Shown here piece by piece: positions 1 to 7,582 of a stretch of DNA of 44,343 nucleotides. The stretch spans positions 1-44,343 of the forward strand of contig CALXOO010000017.1 in NCBI GenBank assembly GCA_944390045.1, read 5' to 3'. The position numbers and the translations under genes were made by a program. Each line of letters starts with the position of its first letter. Positions within the stretch are counted from its first letter, which is position 1. This DNA is from an uncultured Spirochaetales bacterium (GTDB lineage Bacteria > Spirochaetota > Spirochaetia > Sphaerochaetales > Sphaerochaetaceae). The notes below the pieces were generated by a model. That model ran no database searches, had not been told where the DNA came from, and saw only the letters and a list, made by a program, of their open reading frames with translations.

Positions 1-132
1 TTCTTGCGTCTTGATTGTGCAGTAGATAATAAATTTTTGAATGAATATTACGAATCAATGGGGTATAAAATGGTTGGGTGTTGTAAGGAAGGAGCTTATA
101 TCGGCAATAAGCGAGAAAAAGAATTACACTGA
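1..132 (+). CDS. GNAT-family N-acetyltransferase, C-terminal fragment
   Basis: The first 43 codons are open from the window edge to a TGA at 130-132; the gene starts outside the window. The peptide (LRLDC, then N-x-x-L-x-x-YYESMGY, then VG) is the typical C-terminal end of a GNAT acetyltransferase: the last acetyl-CoA-contacting helix followed by the final strand. Such enzymes transfer acetyl from acetyl-CoA to an amine; the substrate cannot be told from this fragment. The stretch is clearly more AT-rich than the housekeeping genes downstream and is followed by a strong terminator and foreign-looking DNA, so it probably arrived with a mobile element. Confidence 0.65.
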   Translation, partial: FLRLDCAVDNKFLNEYYESMGYKMVGCCKEGAYIGNKREKELH

Positions 133-719
133 AAAATCCTAATTTGTTGAGCTAACCTGACCCGAACTTTCAAAACTAAATACCAGCCGCCACCGGCGAA
201 CAGCAAAAGCAGTAAGTCTGAAAAAGATTTGCTGCTTTTTTTTGTTGCCCGTTTGACTTCCCGGCCATTTAGCCCCTTGCCAGGTGTAGTAGTGAATGAG
301 GGAGGAAATTTTTCTGCCCCGCCGGTTGCCAAAAATCTCCTTTCCCGTATTACAGAAGAGAAAGGAAATTTGAAAAATTCCCCGGCCAGCGGGTAGCTGG
401 CGGCCTTTCAAATGTATCTTTGGCGAAAGGAAGAAAGGCCGCGCACAGCGGGCTGAAAGCCCCGTCCCGTTCGCTCTATGTACGGAAAAACCCGGACAGG
501 GGCAGTCTGCTACTTACTGAGAGCAAGTTTCTACCACGGTGCCAAAATCCGCAATTCTGCGGTTTTGCCCCTCGCGGGAAACTTGTTGGGGATTTCCTTC
601 CCCAAACTCTGCTTTGCGCCCTTACGGGCGAAAAAGCTGAAAACAGTTTTTGTTATTTCCCAAAAAGTTGCCCAATGGGAGTACGCAGGTTCAAATATCA
701 CTAATGATTAATAGTTATT
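133..719. mobile_element. Non-coding remnant of a mobile element with clustered inverted repeats
   Basis: No convincing gene is present; the small open frames lack ribosome sites and recognisable domains. The sequence is dense in inverted repeats: GCCAGC/GCTGGC at 385-401, GCGGCCTTTC/GAAAGGCCGC at 400-442 (10 bp, 23-nt loop), CCGCA/TGCGG at 549-562, TTGGGGA/TCCCCAA at 586-605 and CGCCC/GGGCG at 617-630 with flanking GCTTT/AAAGC. This style of DNA is found around relaxase and transfer-origin regions of Firmicutes integrative elements (inference from general resemblance, not a match). No relaxase or integrase lies within the window. Confidence 0.4.
205..243 (+). terminator. Rho-independent terminator after the GNAT fragment
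   Basis: AAAAGCAG at 205-212 pairs perfectly with CTGCTTTT at 232-239, and the inner AAGTCT/AGATTT can pair further with one G-U. The stem runs directly into a run of nine T residues. It lies 73 nt after the GNAT stop codon, in the right orientation to end that transcript. Confidence 0.7.
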
Positions 720-1022
720 CATGTTTCTTTATATTCCGATACTGCTGATTGAATTCTTTTGGGAAAAACTTATGCTGTTATGATTTGTTATGATGGATAT
801 ACGATTAAATAAAGTTATTTTTCCTTAGCAATAATATATGTTATAATATAAATTGAATAAATCTATACATTAAAACAATATTGAAACAATATAAAAAGAT
901 TAGATTATATACTAAGTAAATATCATAATGATATGATTCATATATCGTATTGGAACACCTGCAATAGAATACTTTACAGATTTTCTTGAATTCCTTATAT
1001 TGACGGCAACTCAGGAGGCCTT
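720..1022. other. AT-rich intergenic stretch with direct repeats and a dyad
   Basis: This is strongly AT-rich non-coding DNA. The 9-mer AAACAATAT occurs twice at 873-881 and 884-892, an 11-bp period of about one helical turn. A perfect dyad ATATCAT-a-ATGATAT lies at 920-934. It may be the end of the foreign segment and/or the promoter region of the permease gene; no single promoter stands out. Confidence 0.4.
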
Positions 1023-1045
1023 TGCCAAGCAGATATGTCTTGGCA
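1023..1045. promoter_or_regulatory. Dyad upstream of the PTS IIC-like gene (possible operator)
   Basis: TGCCAAG (1023-1029) and CTTGGCA (1039-1045) are perfect inverted repeats with a 9-nt spacer, ending 45 nt before the start codon. There is no T tract, so a terminator is unlikely. The symmetry fits a repressor site or a leader hairpin. Confidence 0.35.
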
Positions 1046-1090
1046 CTGTCTAAAGTCATCCGCATTCCACTTTTTTTGAGGATATTCCCG

Positions 1091-2107
1091 ATGGAGAATA
1101 CCGCTACAAAGCCGAAGATTGGCGATGCTGTGGTCCGTGTGCTCAATGGAATGGCGCAGGGGCTTTTTGCGTCGCTGATCATCGGACTCATCATCAAGCA
1201 GATCGGTACCTATGCCCATATCGACCTGCTAGTTTCAATAGGGCAGATCGCACAGTACATGACAGGGCCGGCCATCGGGGTCGGAGTCGCAAATGCCGTT
1301 GGAGCACCACCTCTTGCCAGATTCTCAGCGGCTGTCAGTGGTGCCGTAGGTGCAGGAACAATCGCATTGTCCACCTATGCACTTTCTGCAGGCGAGCCTC
1401 TTGGTGCGACTGTTGCCGCACTTGTTGGAGCACTCTGCGGAAAATGGATCAGCGGAAAGACAAAGGTTGACATCATACTTGTTCCGATAATGACGATCAT
1501 CGCAGGAAGTATTGTCGGTGTTTTCCTCTCTCCGGTCGTTTCCGCACTCATGAACGCGATCGGCGCGTTCATCAACCGGCTCACCCAGCTGTATCCGTTC
1601 CCGATGGGAATAATGGTGTCTGTGGTTGTCGGAATGGTGCTTACTCTGCCGATTTCATCAGCTGCGATCTGCATCTCTCTTGGCCTGGACGGACTTGCAG
1701 CCGGTGCGGCCTGCTGCGGCTGCTGCTGTCAGATGATAGGTTTTGCATTCTCCTCATATAAGGAGAACGGTGTAGGCGGTCTGATAAGCCAGGGACTGGG
1801 CACAAGTATGCTTCAGATACCAAACATCTGGAAGAACTGGAAAATCTGGATTCCTCCGACACTGACGTCAGCAGTCCTGGGACCGGTTTCAACCTGTCTT
1901 TTCAGAATGACGAACAATGCCTCAGGAGCCGGCATGGGTACAAGCGGTCTTGTCGGACAGTTCAATGCCGTTGCCGTGATGGGGCCGGGCTGCATTTGGC
2001 AGATCGCACTGCTTCATTTCATTCTTCCCGCCGTTCTCTCCCTGTGTATCAGCACGTTCATGAGACGCAGGGGCTGGATCAAGGACGGGGACATGCTCCT
2101 TTCCTAG
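1091..2107 (+). CDS. PTS sugar transporter IIC-like membrane protein (PTS_EIIC_2 family)
   Basis: This is a 338-residue membrane protein of the PTS_EIIC_2 family, alone and without IIA or IIB domains or neighbours. It has about eight to nine hydrophobic segments, a conserved N-terminal block (VVRVLNGMAQGLFASLIIGLI), a glycine-rich GPAIGVGVANAVGAPPL region and the late GTSGLVGQFNAV block. An unusual run of six cysteines (AACCGCCCQ) sits about two thirds along. I chose the ATG at 1091 because GAGG lies 9 nt upstream and the family block follows at once; the frame also stays open upstream to 1022. Family members are thought to be permeases but their substrates are poorly known. Its stop codon overlaps that of the convergent helicase gene in one CTAG. 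Confidence 0.8.
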   Translation: MENTATKPKIGDAVVRVLNGMAQGLFASLIIGLIIKQIGTYAHIDLLVSIGQIAQYMTGPAIGVGVANAVGAPPLARFSAAVSGAVGAGTIALSTYALSAGEPLGATVAALVGALCGKWISGKTKVDIILVPIMTIIAGSIVGVFLSPVVSALMNAIGAFINRLTQLYPFPMGIMVSVVVGMVLTLPISSAAICISLGLDGLAAGAACCGCCCQMIGFAFSSYKENGVGGLISQGLGTSMLQIPNIWKNWKIWIPPTLTSAVLGPVSTCLFRMTNNASGAGMGTSGLVGQFNAVAVMGPGCIWQIALLHFILPAVLSLCISTFMRRRGWIKDGDMLLS

Positions 2108-4098
2108 AAACCGTATTTCCCAAGAAGATCATTCAGCATTCCTATCCTGTCTTCCTGGTTCTCCGCGACAAGTCCCTCATCCTCAGTGAAGAGTGACTGC
2201 GGAATCTCTTCCAGGAAGCGGGAGGGGAGGGCCAGATGGTTTTCGCCCATTCTGTCTTTTCTGTGTTCGCAATGGCTTATTGTCAGCATCCTTCTGGCTC
2301 TTGTGATTGCGACATAGAACAGCCTCCGTTCCTCATCAATATTCTTCGGATCTTCCTCAAGAGCCCTGGACGAGGGGATGATGTTGTCCTCAATTCCGGC
2401 AAGATAGACTGTGTCGAATTCCAGACCCTTCGAGGCATGCATGGTCATCAGGTTGACTTTGTCGTCCTCTCTGTCGCTGTTCTCCTTACCATCAAGACTC
2501 ATCAGATTCAGATAATCTCTCAGTCCGAGTTCGGGGTTGTTTTTCTCGAAGCGGGATATTCTTCCGGACAGAAAATCCAGGCTTTTCATCTTGAAGTCGA
2601 TCAGCTTCGGCTTGTCCGGGTACTCCTCGTACAGCATCTCCCTGTATCCGATTTCATCAATGATGGTGCCCAGAAGCCTGGCTGACTGTCTGTCCTTCAG
2701 CGCATTCTGCCACGACAGTACCTGAGCAGAGAGCTTCCTGATGCTTTCCTGGCTTTTGCCCTTGACCGGAGAGTCTGCGGCATAGGCAAACTCCGTCATG
2801 GCATCAAAGAGCGGAATCTTCCTGCTTTCCGCATAGGCTCTGAGCTTCTCGACACTTGTCCTGCCGATTCCCCTGCGGGGAGTGTTGATGATCCTGAGCA
2901 GAGAGGCATCGTCATCGCTGTTCACGACAAGCTTCAGATAGCAGATCAGGTCCCTTATTTCCTTACGGTCGAAAAAGCTGGATCCACCTGACACCTGGCA
3001 GCTGATACCGTTTTCCATCAGAGCGTTCTCCAGAGAGGCAAGCAGTCCGTTTGTCCTGACAAGAATGCCGAAATCACCATAGCTTACGCCTTTCTCCCGG
3101 TGACGCTTCTTGATTCCCTCGGCAATGAGGAATGCCTCCTCCTCTTCGTCTGAAGGACTGATGACATAGATCATGCTTCCGGACTCACCGTCTGTCCACA
3201 GCTTCTTGCTCTTGCGTTCCTTGTTGTGGACGATGAGATTGTTGGCCGCCTCAAGGATATTGCCGGAAGAGCGGTAGTTGCGCTCAAGCTTGTACTCCCG
3301 GCGTTCCGGGAAGTCCTCCTCGAAGCTTAATATGTTTCTGTAGTTGGCGCCTCTCCAGGAGTAGATGCTCTGGTCATCGTCTCCGACGACACAGATGTTG
3401 CGGTACTTTCTCGCGATCATCGAGATGAATCTGTACTGCAGCAGACTCGTGTCCTGGAACTCGTCAACCATGATGTATCTGTAGCGCTCCTGTACGGCTT
3501 CAAGGACGTCCGGCCGTTTCTCGAAGAGTCTGACAGGCAGGACTATCAGGTCATCGAAATCAACTACGTTGTAGGCTTTCTGGCACAGGAGCCACTCGCT
3601 GTAAATCTGGTAAAGGGCTCCGTCTTTGTTCTGGATTTCCTTCACGCGTCCTGTCTTGAGGTCAGAAAAGAGCTGCAGGAGGGAGAATATGTTGTAATCA
3701 CTCACTTCAAGATCAAGACTCGTGATTACCTGTCTGACAAGGGCCATATTGTCATTCGTGTCATATATCGTGAAGTTGTTCTTGTAGCCAAGATACTGAA
3801 TGTACTGCTTGAGCAGGCCCAGACCGAATGAGTGGAAGGTCGTGGCGGTGAGACGCTTCAGAGGTAGTCCGGTAAGTTCCCTTATCCTGTCTCCCATCTC
3901 CTTTGCCGCCTTGTTAGTGAAGGTGAGGGCCAGGATATTTGCCTCTCCTATACCCTTATCCAGCATGTTCGCGATGCGGTATGTAATCATGCGTGTCTTG
4001 CCGCTTCCGGCACCGGCTATGATGAGGCTCGCACCATCAATGTCAGAGGCGGCGGCAGCCTGCTCGCTGTTGAGTTCCCTTGCCAAGTCAATGCTCAT
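2104..4098 (-). CDS. UvrD/PcrA/Rep-type superfamily 1 DNA helicase
   Basis: This is a 664-residue 3'-5' DNA helicase of the UvrD/PcrA/Rep group, which unwinds DNA in repair and replication restart. All SF1A motifs are visible in order: Q motif NSEQ, Walker A GAGSGKT (29-35), TFTNKAAKEM, TTFHSFG, Walker B DEFQDT (212-217), GDDDQSIYSWRGA, ERNYRSS, TMHASKGLEFD and the arginine-finger region VAITRARR. Length is close to Rep and slightly short for UvrD. It is the last gene of a five-gene minus-strand operon. No good ribosome site precedes the ATG; the start codon lies in the stem of an 8-bp hairpin whose loop holds the upstream gene's stop codon, suggesting translational coupling. Confidence 0.92.
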   Translation of the reverse strand: MSIDLARELNSEQAAAASDIDGASLIIAGAGSGKTRMITYRIANMLDKGIGEANILALTFTNKAAKEMGDRIRELTGLPLKRLTATTFHSFGLGLLKQYIQYLGYKNNFTIYDTNDNMALVRQVITSLDLEVSDYNIFSLLQLFSDLKTGRVKEIQNKDGALYQIYSEWLLCQKAYNVVDFDDLIVLPVRLFEKRPDVLEAVQERYRYIMVDEFQDTSLLQYRFISMIARKYRNICVVGDDDQSIYSWRGANYRNILSFEEDFPERREYKLERNYRSSGNILEAANNLIVHNKERKSKKLWTDGESGSMIYVISPSDEEEEAFLIAEGIKKRHREKGVSYGDFGILVRTNGLLASLENALMENGISCQVSGGSSFFDRKEIRDLICYLKLVVNSDDDASLLRIINTPRRGIGRTSVEKLRAYAESRKIPLFDAMTEFAYAADSPVKGKSQESIRKLSAQVLSWQNALKDRQSARLLGTIIDEIGYREMLYEEYPDKPKLIDFKMKSLDFLSGRISRFEKNNPELGLRDYLNLMSLDGKENSDREDDKVNLMTMHASKGLEFDTVYLAGIEDNIIPSSRALEEDPKNIDEERRLFYVAITRARRMLTISHCEHRKDRMGENHLALPSRFLEEIPQSLFTEDEGLVAENQEDRIGMLNDLLGKYGF

Positions 4099-4121
4099 AG
4101 AGTTGACAAGCTAAACTCTAT
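4097..4121 (-). promoter_or_regulatory. Start-codon hairpin coupling the GT8 gene to the helicase gene
   Basis: ATAGAGTT (4097-4104) and AACTCTAT (4114-4121) form a perfect 8-bp stem with a 9-nt loop. On the minus-strand mRNA the helicase AUG begins in the downstream arm, and the UAG stop of the glycosyltransferase gene (4111-4113) lies in the loop. A terminating ribosome would melt the stem. The mechanism is inferred from the arrangement. Confidence 0.5.
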
Positions 4122-4956
4122 CGGACTTTAGATCAAGATACTTTCCGCATTCGCGCTCAAGCTCGTGGTAAAAGCGGCCCAGCTGGCCCTTGTAGTATGG
4201 TTTCCAGGGTTTGTACCGGCCGCAGTAGTGTATAATGGATGTCTCTCTCTCGACATCTGAAAGGTCAAGATGCCTGCTGCCTGGAGTAAGGTTGTTCAGC
4301 CTGAGCATGCGGTCTGAAAGATTGTATCTGAATGTGTCGACAAGCCTGATTCCGCTGCCATAGAGCGCCATTATCACATCCTGGTCCGGAAGTATCAGAC
4401 TGCGGCTCTTTCTCCGTATGAAGTCAATAATGCGGTTTCTGTCATAGTGCTCTGCAAGTCTCTCCAGGTTCATCAGCAGCACACCGGTGTTGAGGTAGCT
4501 GTAGTCGCTGTCCAGCCCGACGCCGAGACGAATCGCATTCAGCTGAGTCAATACTTTTCTTGTATGGGTACAACCGGCAAAATAATAGTCTTCAATATCA
4601 GTATGATATAATTCATCTATCGGATTGATACAAACAGTATCTACATCCAGGTACAGGATCTTCCTGATGGATGAGGGAAGAATCTCAGGTGCGAAGAGCC
4701 TGAAGTAGATCTCGACAGGATAGCGGTCTGTGGTGGGACTGTCCTCAATGCACTTCGCATCGAAGCTGATAAAGTGCAGCTGCGTCTGATCATCTGAGAA
4801 TGCCTCCAGGAAGCGGATGTCCGCCTCTGTCAGGTCACGGTGGATTATGTGAACGGAAAGTCTCCCCAGACCTCCGTTTTTCCTGACGGAATACAGACAG
4901 GTCGCAAGCAGTCTGATGCAGCTGCTGTTGATGCAGAACAGCAGATGAGATTCCAT
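4111..4956 (-). CDS. Family 8 glycosyltransferase
   Basis: This is a 281-residue GT8 (GspA/LgtC-type) retaining glycosyltransferase that uses a nucleotide sugar. The metal-binding motif KILYLDVDTV (DxD) lies around residue 100, followed by NTGVLLMNLE, LPDQDVIMAL and a C-terminal IIHYCGRYKPWK block with the second metal-binding histidine. The N-terminus (MESHLLFCINSSCIRLLATCLYSV) is the expected first strand and helix. I chose the ATG at 4956 because GGAGG lies 7 nt upstream; it overlaps the TGA of the DUF362 gene as TGATG. The acceptor is unknown, and the surrounding operon of repair and RNA-modification genes gives no hint of a surface-polysaccharide locus. Confidence 0.85.
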   Translation of the reverse strand: MESHLLFCINSSCIRLLATCLYSVRKNGGLGRLSVHIIHRDLTEADIRFLEAFSDDQTQLHFISFDAKCIEDSPTTDRYPVEIYFRLFAPEILPSSIRKILYLDVDTVCINPIDELYHTDIEDYYFAGCTHTRKVLTQLNAIRLGVGLDSDYSYLNTGVLLMNLERLAEHYDRNRIIDFIRRKSRSLILPDQDVIMALYGSGIRLVDTFRYNLSDRMLRLNNLTPGSRHLDLSDVERETSIIHYCGRYKPWKPYYKGQLGRFYHELERECGKYLDLKSDRV

Positions 4957-6047
4957 CAGTTTTCCTCCACCCTGATGGCATCCGCCGGACACATCTCGGC
5001 GCAGCAGTAGCAGCGGATGCATTTTGCCGTATCCACAGTAATCTGCCCGTCGTGTCTCAAGGCACCTGCCGGGCAGATCTGCACACAGCGTCTGCAGTGG
5101 ATGCAGCGGCTGTTGTCGAACTGAGGTGCCGGTCTCCTGGCTGTTTTTCTTCGGTCCCTGGAGCGGGTGAAGAAGGGCAGGATGAGTGAGGAGAAAAGAC
5201 CTTTCGGCCTTTCGACGGATATTCTCCGGAAATCTGGGATCACGATATCAGCCGGATCCAGTATGGGATAGTCGGGTCTTTCTGACATCAGTCCGGCCAG
5301 TCTTGCCGCGTTGAGTATGGGGATGTCTGCTTCGTCGTAGCCCATCACCAGGGCCTGAGCCCTGTCAACAAGGAAGGCGTCAGCTCCTCCGAAAAGCAGT
5401 CCTACATGGCGCAGTGTACCGTTGGCCGGCCCGCTTCCCTCCATTCCGATGACCGCATCGATAAAGGAATATACGACTTTTGAGACCTTGAACAGCTCCA
5501 CTATAAAGGCGGCGAAGTCCTCACGTGATGGATGCCTCAGATGCATAGGGCTCTTGTTCAGCCCCGGCATCAGGCCGAAGACGTTCTTGACCGGTCCTGT
5601 GGAATACATCAGCTGATGTGTCTTGAACTTTGAGACGGAGATGGTGAAGTCAACCTCATTCAGGACAGATGCCACCTTCACGCGCTCACCGCTTGCGAGG
5701 AGCACGGACTGGGGAGATTTAGAGAAGTCTGCCCACTGGGCTCCGGTCTGCCTGCACACCTCATCCATCCCGCAGTTCTGTCCCCTGAATCCCGGATTGT
5801 GCAGGCCCGGAGAGTCTCCTACATAGACTTTTTTTGCTCCGCGCTCGAAACACAGAGCGACAACTTCTTTCACCAGAGCGGGATGCGTCGTTATGCCGGC
5901 CTCCGGCCTGCTGTCAGAGAGGATGTTGGGCTTGACGAGTATCGTGCGCCCCTGGCAGTCCGGAAAGGTGGTACAGGATACGATCCTGTCCACGGCCTCC
6001 TTGATCCGGCTGTAATCCTGACAATACTCAATCGCCACTCTGTTCAT
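4956..6047 (-). CDS. DUF362 domain protein with C-terminal 2x[4Fe-4S] ferredoxin domain
   Basis: This is a 363-residue protein. Residues 1 to about 290 match the DUF362 family (VKPNILSDSRPEAGITTHPALV, GDSPG, SVSKFKTHQLMYSTGPVKNVFGLMPG, GMEGSGPANG). The last 60 residues form a ferredoxin module with two cysteine sets, CIHCRRCVQIC-P and CIRCYCCAEMC-P, each able to hold a 4Fe-4S cluster. A basic linker (SRDRRKTARR) joins the two parts. Family members are presumed cytoplasmic redox proteins of unknown substrate. The ATG at 6047 overlaps the stop of the methyltransferase gene (ATGA). An upstream in-frame extension is rejected because it would lie inside that gene. Confidence 0.85.
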   Translation of the reverse strand: MNRVAIEYCQDYSRIKEAVDRIVSCTTFPDCQGRTILVKPNILSDSRPEAGITTHPALVKEVVALCFERGAKKVYVGDSPGLHNPGFRGQNCGMDEVCRQTGAQWADFSKSPQSVLLASGERVKVASVLNEVDFTISVSKFKTHQLMYSTGPVKNVFGLMPGLNKSPMHLRHPSREDFAAFIVELFKVSKVVYSFIDAVIGMEGSGPANGTLRHVGLLFGGADAFLVDRAQALVMGYDEADIPILNAARLAGLMSERPDYPILDPADIVIPDFRRISVERPKGLFSSLILPFFTRSRDRRKTARRPAPQFDNSRCIHCRRCVQICPAGALRHDGQITVDTAKCIRCYCCAEMCPADAIRVEEN

Positions 6048-6835
6048 TTTTCGAGTTTCCTCAGAAGGCAATAATACATGGGACCACGGCCTGCGGCCAT
6101 ATCCGGAAGGACAATGTACCCGAAAGAGCACTTTTGCGCACCCTCTGCATTCACTTCTGCTTCCTCCACGAGCCCCTCACGCTTTTTGAAAAGTCTGGCG
6201 ATCACCTCTTCATCCTCACCCGGATTCACCGAGCAGGTGGAGTAGAGCAGGTAGCCTCCCTCTCTGAGCGCCATGAAGGCGGATGAGAGCAGGGCGTACT
6301 GCTCGATCGCGAGCCGTCTGGGGCGCCGCGGCGACCAGATAGAAAGATGATCCGGGCTGGAGATGACATGCCTCTCGCTTGAGCATGGCGCATCAAGCAG
6401 TATGGAATCATAGGCCTCCTTTTCGTAAAGGCCCCACTTTGAGGCATCGCGGCAGGTGCTTTTAACGCTTTTCCTGAGCTCAGGGCCAAGGTGCTCATCC
6501 AGAACACGGTCCAGGCGTGCCTTGCGGTCCCTTGAACGGTCATTGGCAACGATCGCCCCTCGTCCTGCAAGGCGAGAAGCAAGCACAAGCGTCTTGCCGC
6601 CCGGGGCCGCGCACATGTCAAGCACACGGCATCCTTCATGCAGGGGAAGCAGGCTGGCAGTGAGGATGCTGGCCTCGTCCATGTAGTATGGTTTTTCCAG
6701 TCCGTCCGAGAATGCGGCCGGCTGTCTCTGCTCAAGCAGCGCCGCCCTGAGCGAGGGCCAGCGGTCAGCCCAGATGGCCTGGTAATAGTCTTCGAACTGT
6801 GCGGCTCCGTCGTTCTTTTTCCTGTCCTGTCTCAT
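6044..6835 (-). CDS. RsmB/NOP-family RNA (cytosine-5) methyltransferase
   Basis: This is a 263-residue SAM-dependent m5C RNA methyltransferase. SAM motif I is LDMCAAPGGKT; motif IV DAPCSSERH carries one catalytic-site cysteine and motif VI LLYSTCSVNPGEDEEV carries the other. It has only the catalytic domain and lacks the N-terminal NusB-like domain of RsmB and the C-terminal extension of RsmF, so the target (rRNA or tRNA) is open. The ATG at 6835 has no Shine-Dalgarno sequence; instead TATAGT (6843-6848 on minus) ends 7 nt upstream, so it may also be read from its own leaderless transcript besides the operon with trhA. Confidence 0.88.
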   Translation of the reverse strand: MRQDRKKNDGAAQFEDYYQAIWADRWPSLRAALLEQRQPAAFSDGLEKPYYMDEASILTASLLPLHEGCRVLDMCAAPGGKTLVLASRLAGRGAIVANDRSRDRKARLDRVLDEHLGPELRKSVKSTCRDASKWGLYEKEAYDSILLDAPCSSERHVISSPDHLSIWSPRRPRRLAIEQYALLSSAFMALREGGYLLYSTCSVNPGEDEEVIARLFKKREGLVEEAEVNAEGAQKCSFGYIVLPDMAAGRGPMYYCLLRKLEK

Positions 6836-6842
6836 GGGGAGA

Positions 6843-6871
6843 ACTATAGAGGAAAGAGGAGCAATTTTCCA
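6843..6871 (-). promoter_or_regulatory. Promoter inside trhA end, for a leaderless methyltransferase mRNA
   Basis: On the minus strand TGGAAA (6866-6871) is followed after 17 nt by TATAGT (6843-6848), which ends 7 nt before the ATG at 6835. The start site would fall at or next to the start codon. Confidence 0.45.
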
Positions 6872-7512
6872 TAGATGCCCGTATAGAAGCAGACCGATCC
6901 GGCAAGTACGAAAAGGTGCCAGATGGCATGGTAGTGGGGCAGTTTCTTGCAGGCATAGAATATGACGCCGACGGAATAGAAGAGGCCCCCGGCGACGAGG
7001 TACCACAGCAGACCGGCAGGAAGGTAGGGTATAACGTCATTCCAGAAGAAGACTATGGTCCATCCCATGAGGAGGTAGAGAATGGGATGAAGCGGTTTCA
7101 ACCGCCCCCAGAAGACCAGTGTGAAGCCCACCCCGAGCAGGGCCACGATCCACATGAACACAGTCAGGGCCCTGCATATGGGACTGCCGACATAAAGCAG
7201 CAGCGGAGTGTAGGTCCCCGCAATCAAGAAGTAAATGTTGCTGTGGTCAAGTATCCTGCAGATACGCTTTGCGTTTGAGCGCGGGAGAATGTGGTACAGT
7301 CCGCTGGCGGTGTACAGGAGAATGTTCGTCAGTGCGAAGATGATGAGGCCGAAGCGCAGTGAGCTGTCCTTCGCCCTGTCAAAATGTGTCAGGATGAGGA
7401 TGAGCCCGGCAACTGAGAGCGCTGAACCGAGGAAATGGGTCACGGCGTTTTCTATTTCTGCCTTTCTGTCATCGTAGTCCTGAAGTGTGATATGCCTTTC
7501 AAGCCAGTTCAT
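6844..7512 (-). CDS. trhA: TrhA/hemolysin III-family membrane protein
   Basis: This is a 222-residue integral membrane protein of the hemolysin III / TrhA (YqfA) family, distantly related to PAQR receptors. Seven hydrophobic segments are visible. Family landmarks are E-x-x-N-A-x-T-H near residue 20, S-x-L-Y-H in the third segment (ASGLYHIL), LDHSNIYFLIAGTYTPLLL, the GVIFYACKKLPHYHAIWHLFVLAGSVCFY block and conserved histidines that probably bind zinc. E. coli TrhA has been linked to membrane energetics and fatty acid balance; a haemolysin role is doubtful. No ribosome site precedes the ATG; a weak TTTACA-17-CATTTT lies 7 nt upstream. Confidence 0.9.
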   Translation of the reverse strand: MNWLERHITLQDYDDRKAEIENAVTHFLGSALSVAGLILILTHFDRAKDSSLRFGLIIFALTNILLYTASGLYHILPRSNAKRICRILDHSNIYFLIAGTYTPLLLYVGSPICRALTVFMWIVALLGVGFTLVFWGRLKPLHPILYLLMGWTIVFFWNDVIPYLPAGLLWYLVAGGLFYSVGVIFYACKKLPHYHAIWHLFVLAGSVCFYTGIYGKLLLFPL

Positions 7513-7582
7513 GCAGGAAAAAATGGCATCCGGGCGCTGAGTTGTAAATGGCCATTGTTCGCCAGGCCATAGTGAGCTTTAA

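Noticed and set aside
681..700. GCAGGTTCAAAT resembling a tRNA T-arm (possible attachment site)
   Set aside because: No acceptor or anticodon stem can be built around it and no CCA-end follows.
420..711. Two overlapping plus-strand frames of 77-94 codons
   Set aside because: They translate the inverted-repeat cluster; no start signals or recognisable domains.
841..1197. Minus-strand frames of 74-118 codons before the permease
   Set aside because: AT-rich, no ribosome sites, and they run antisense into the permease gene.
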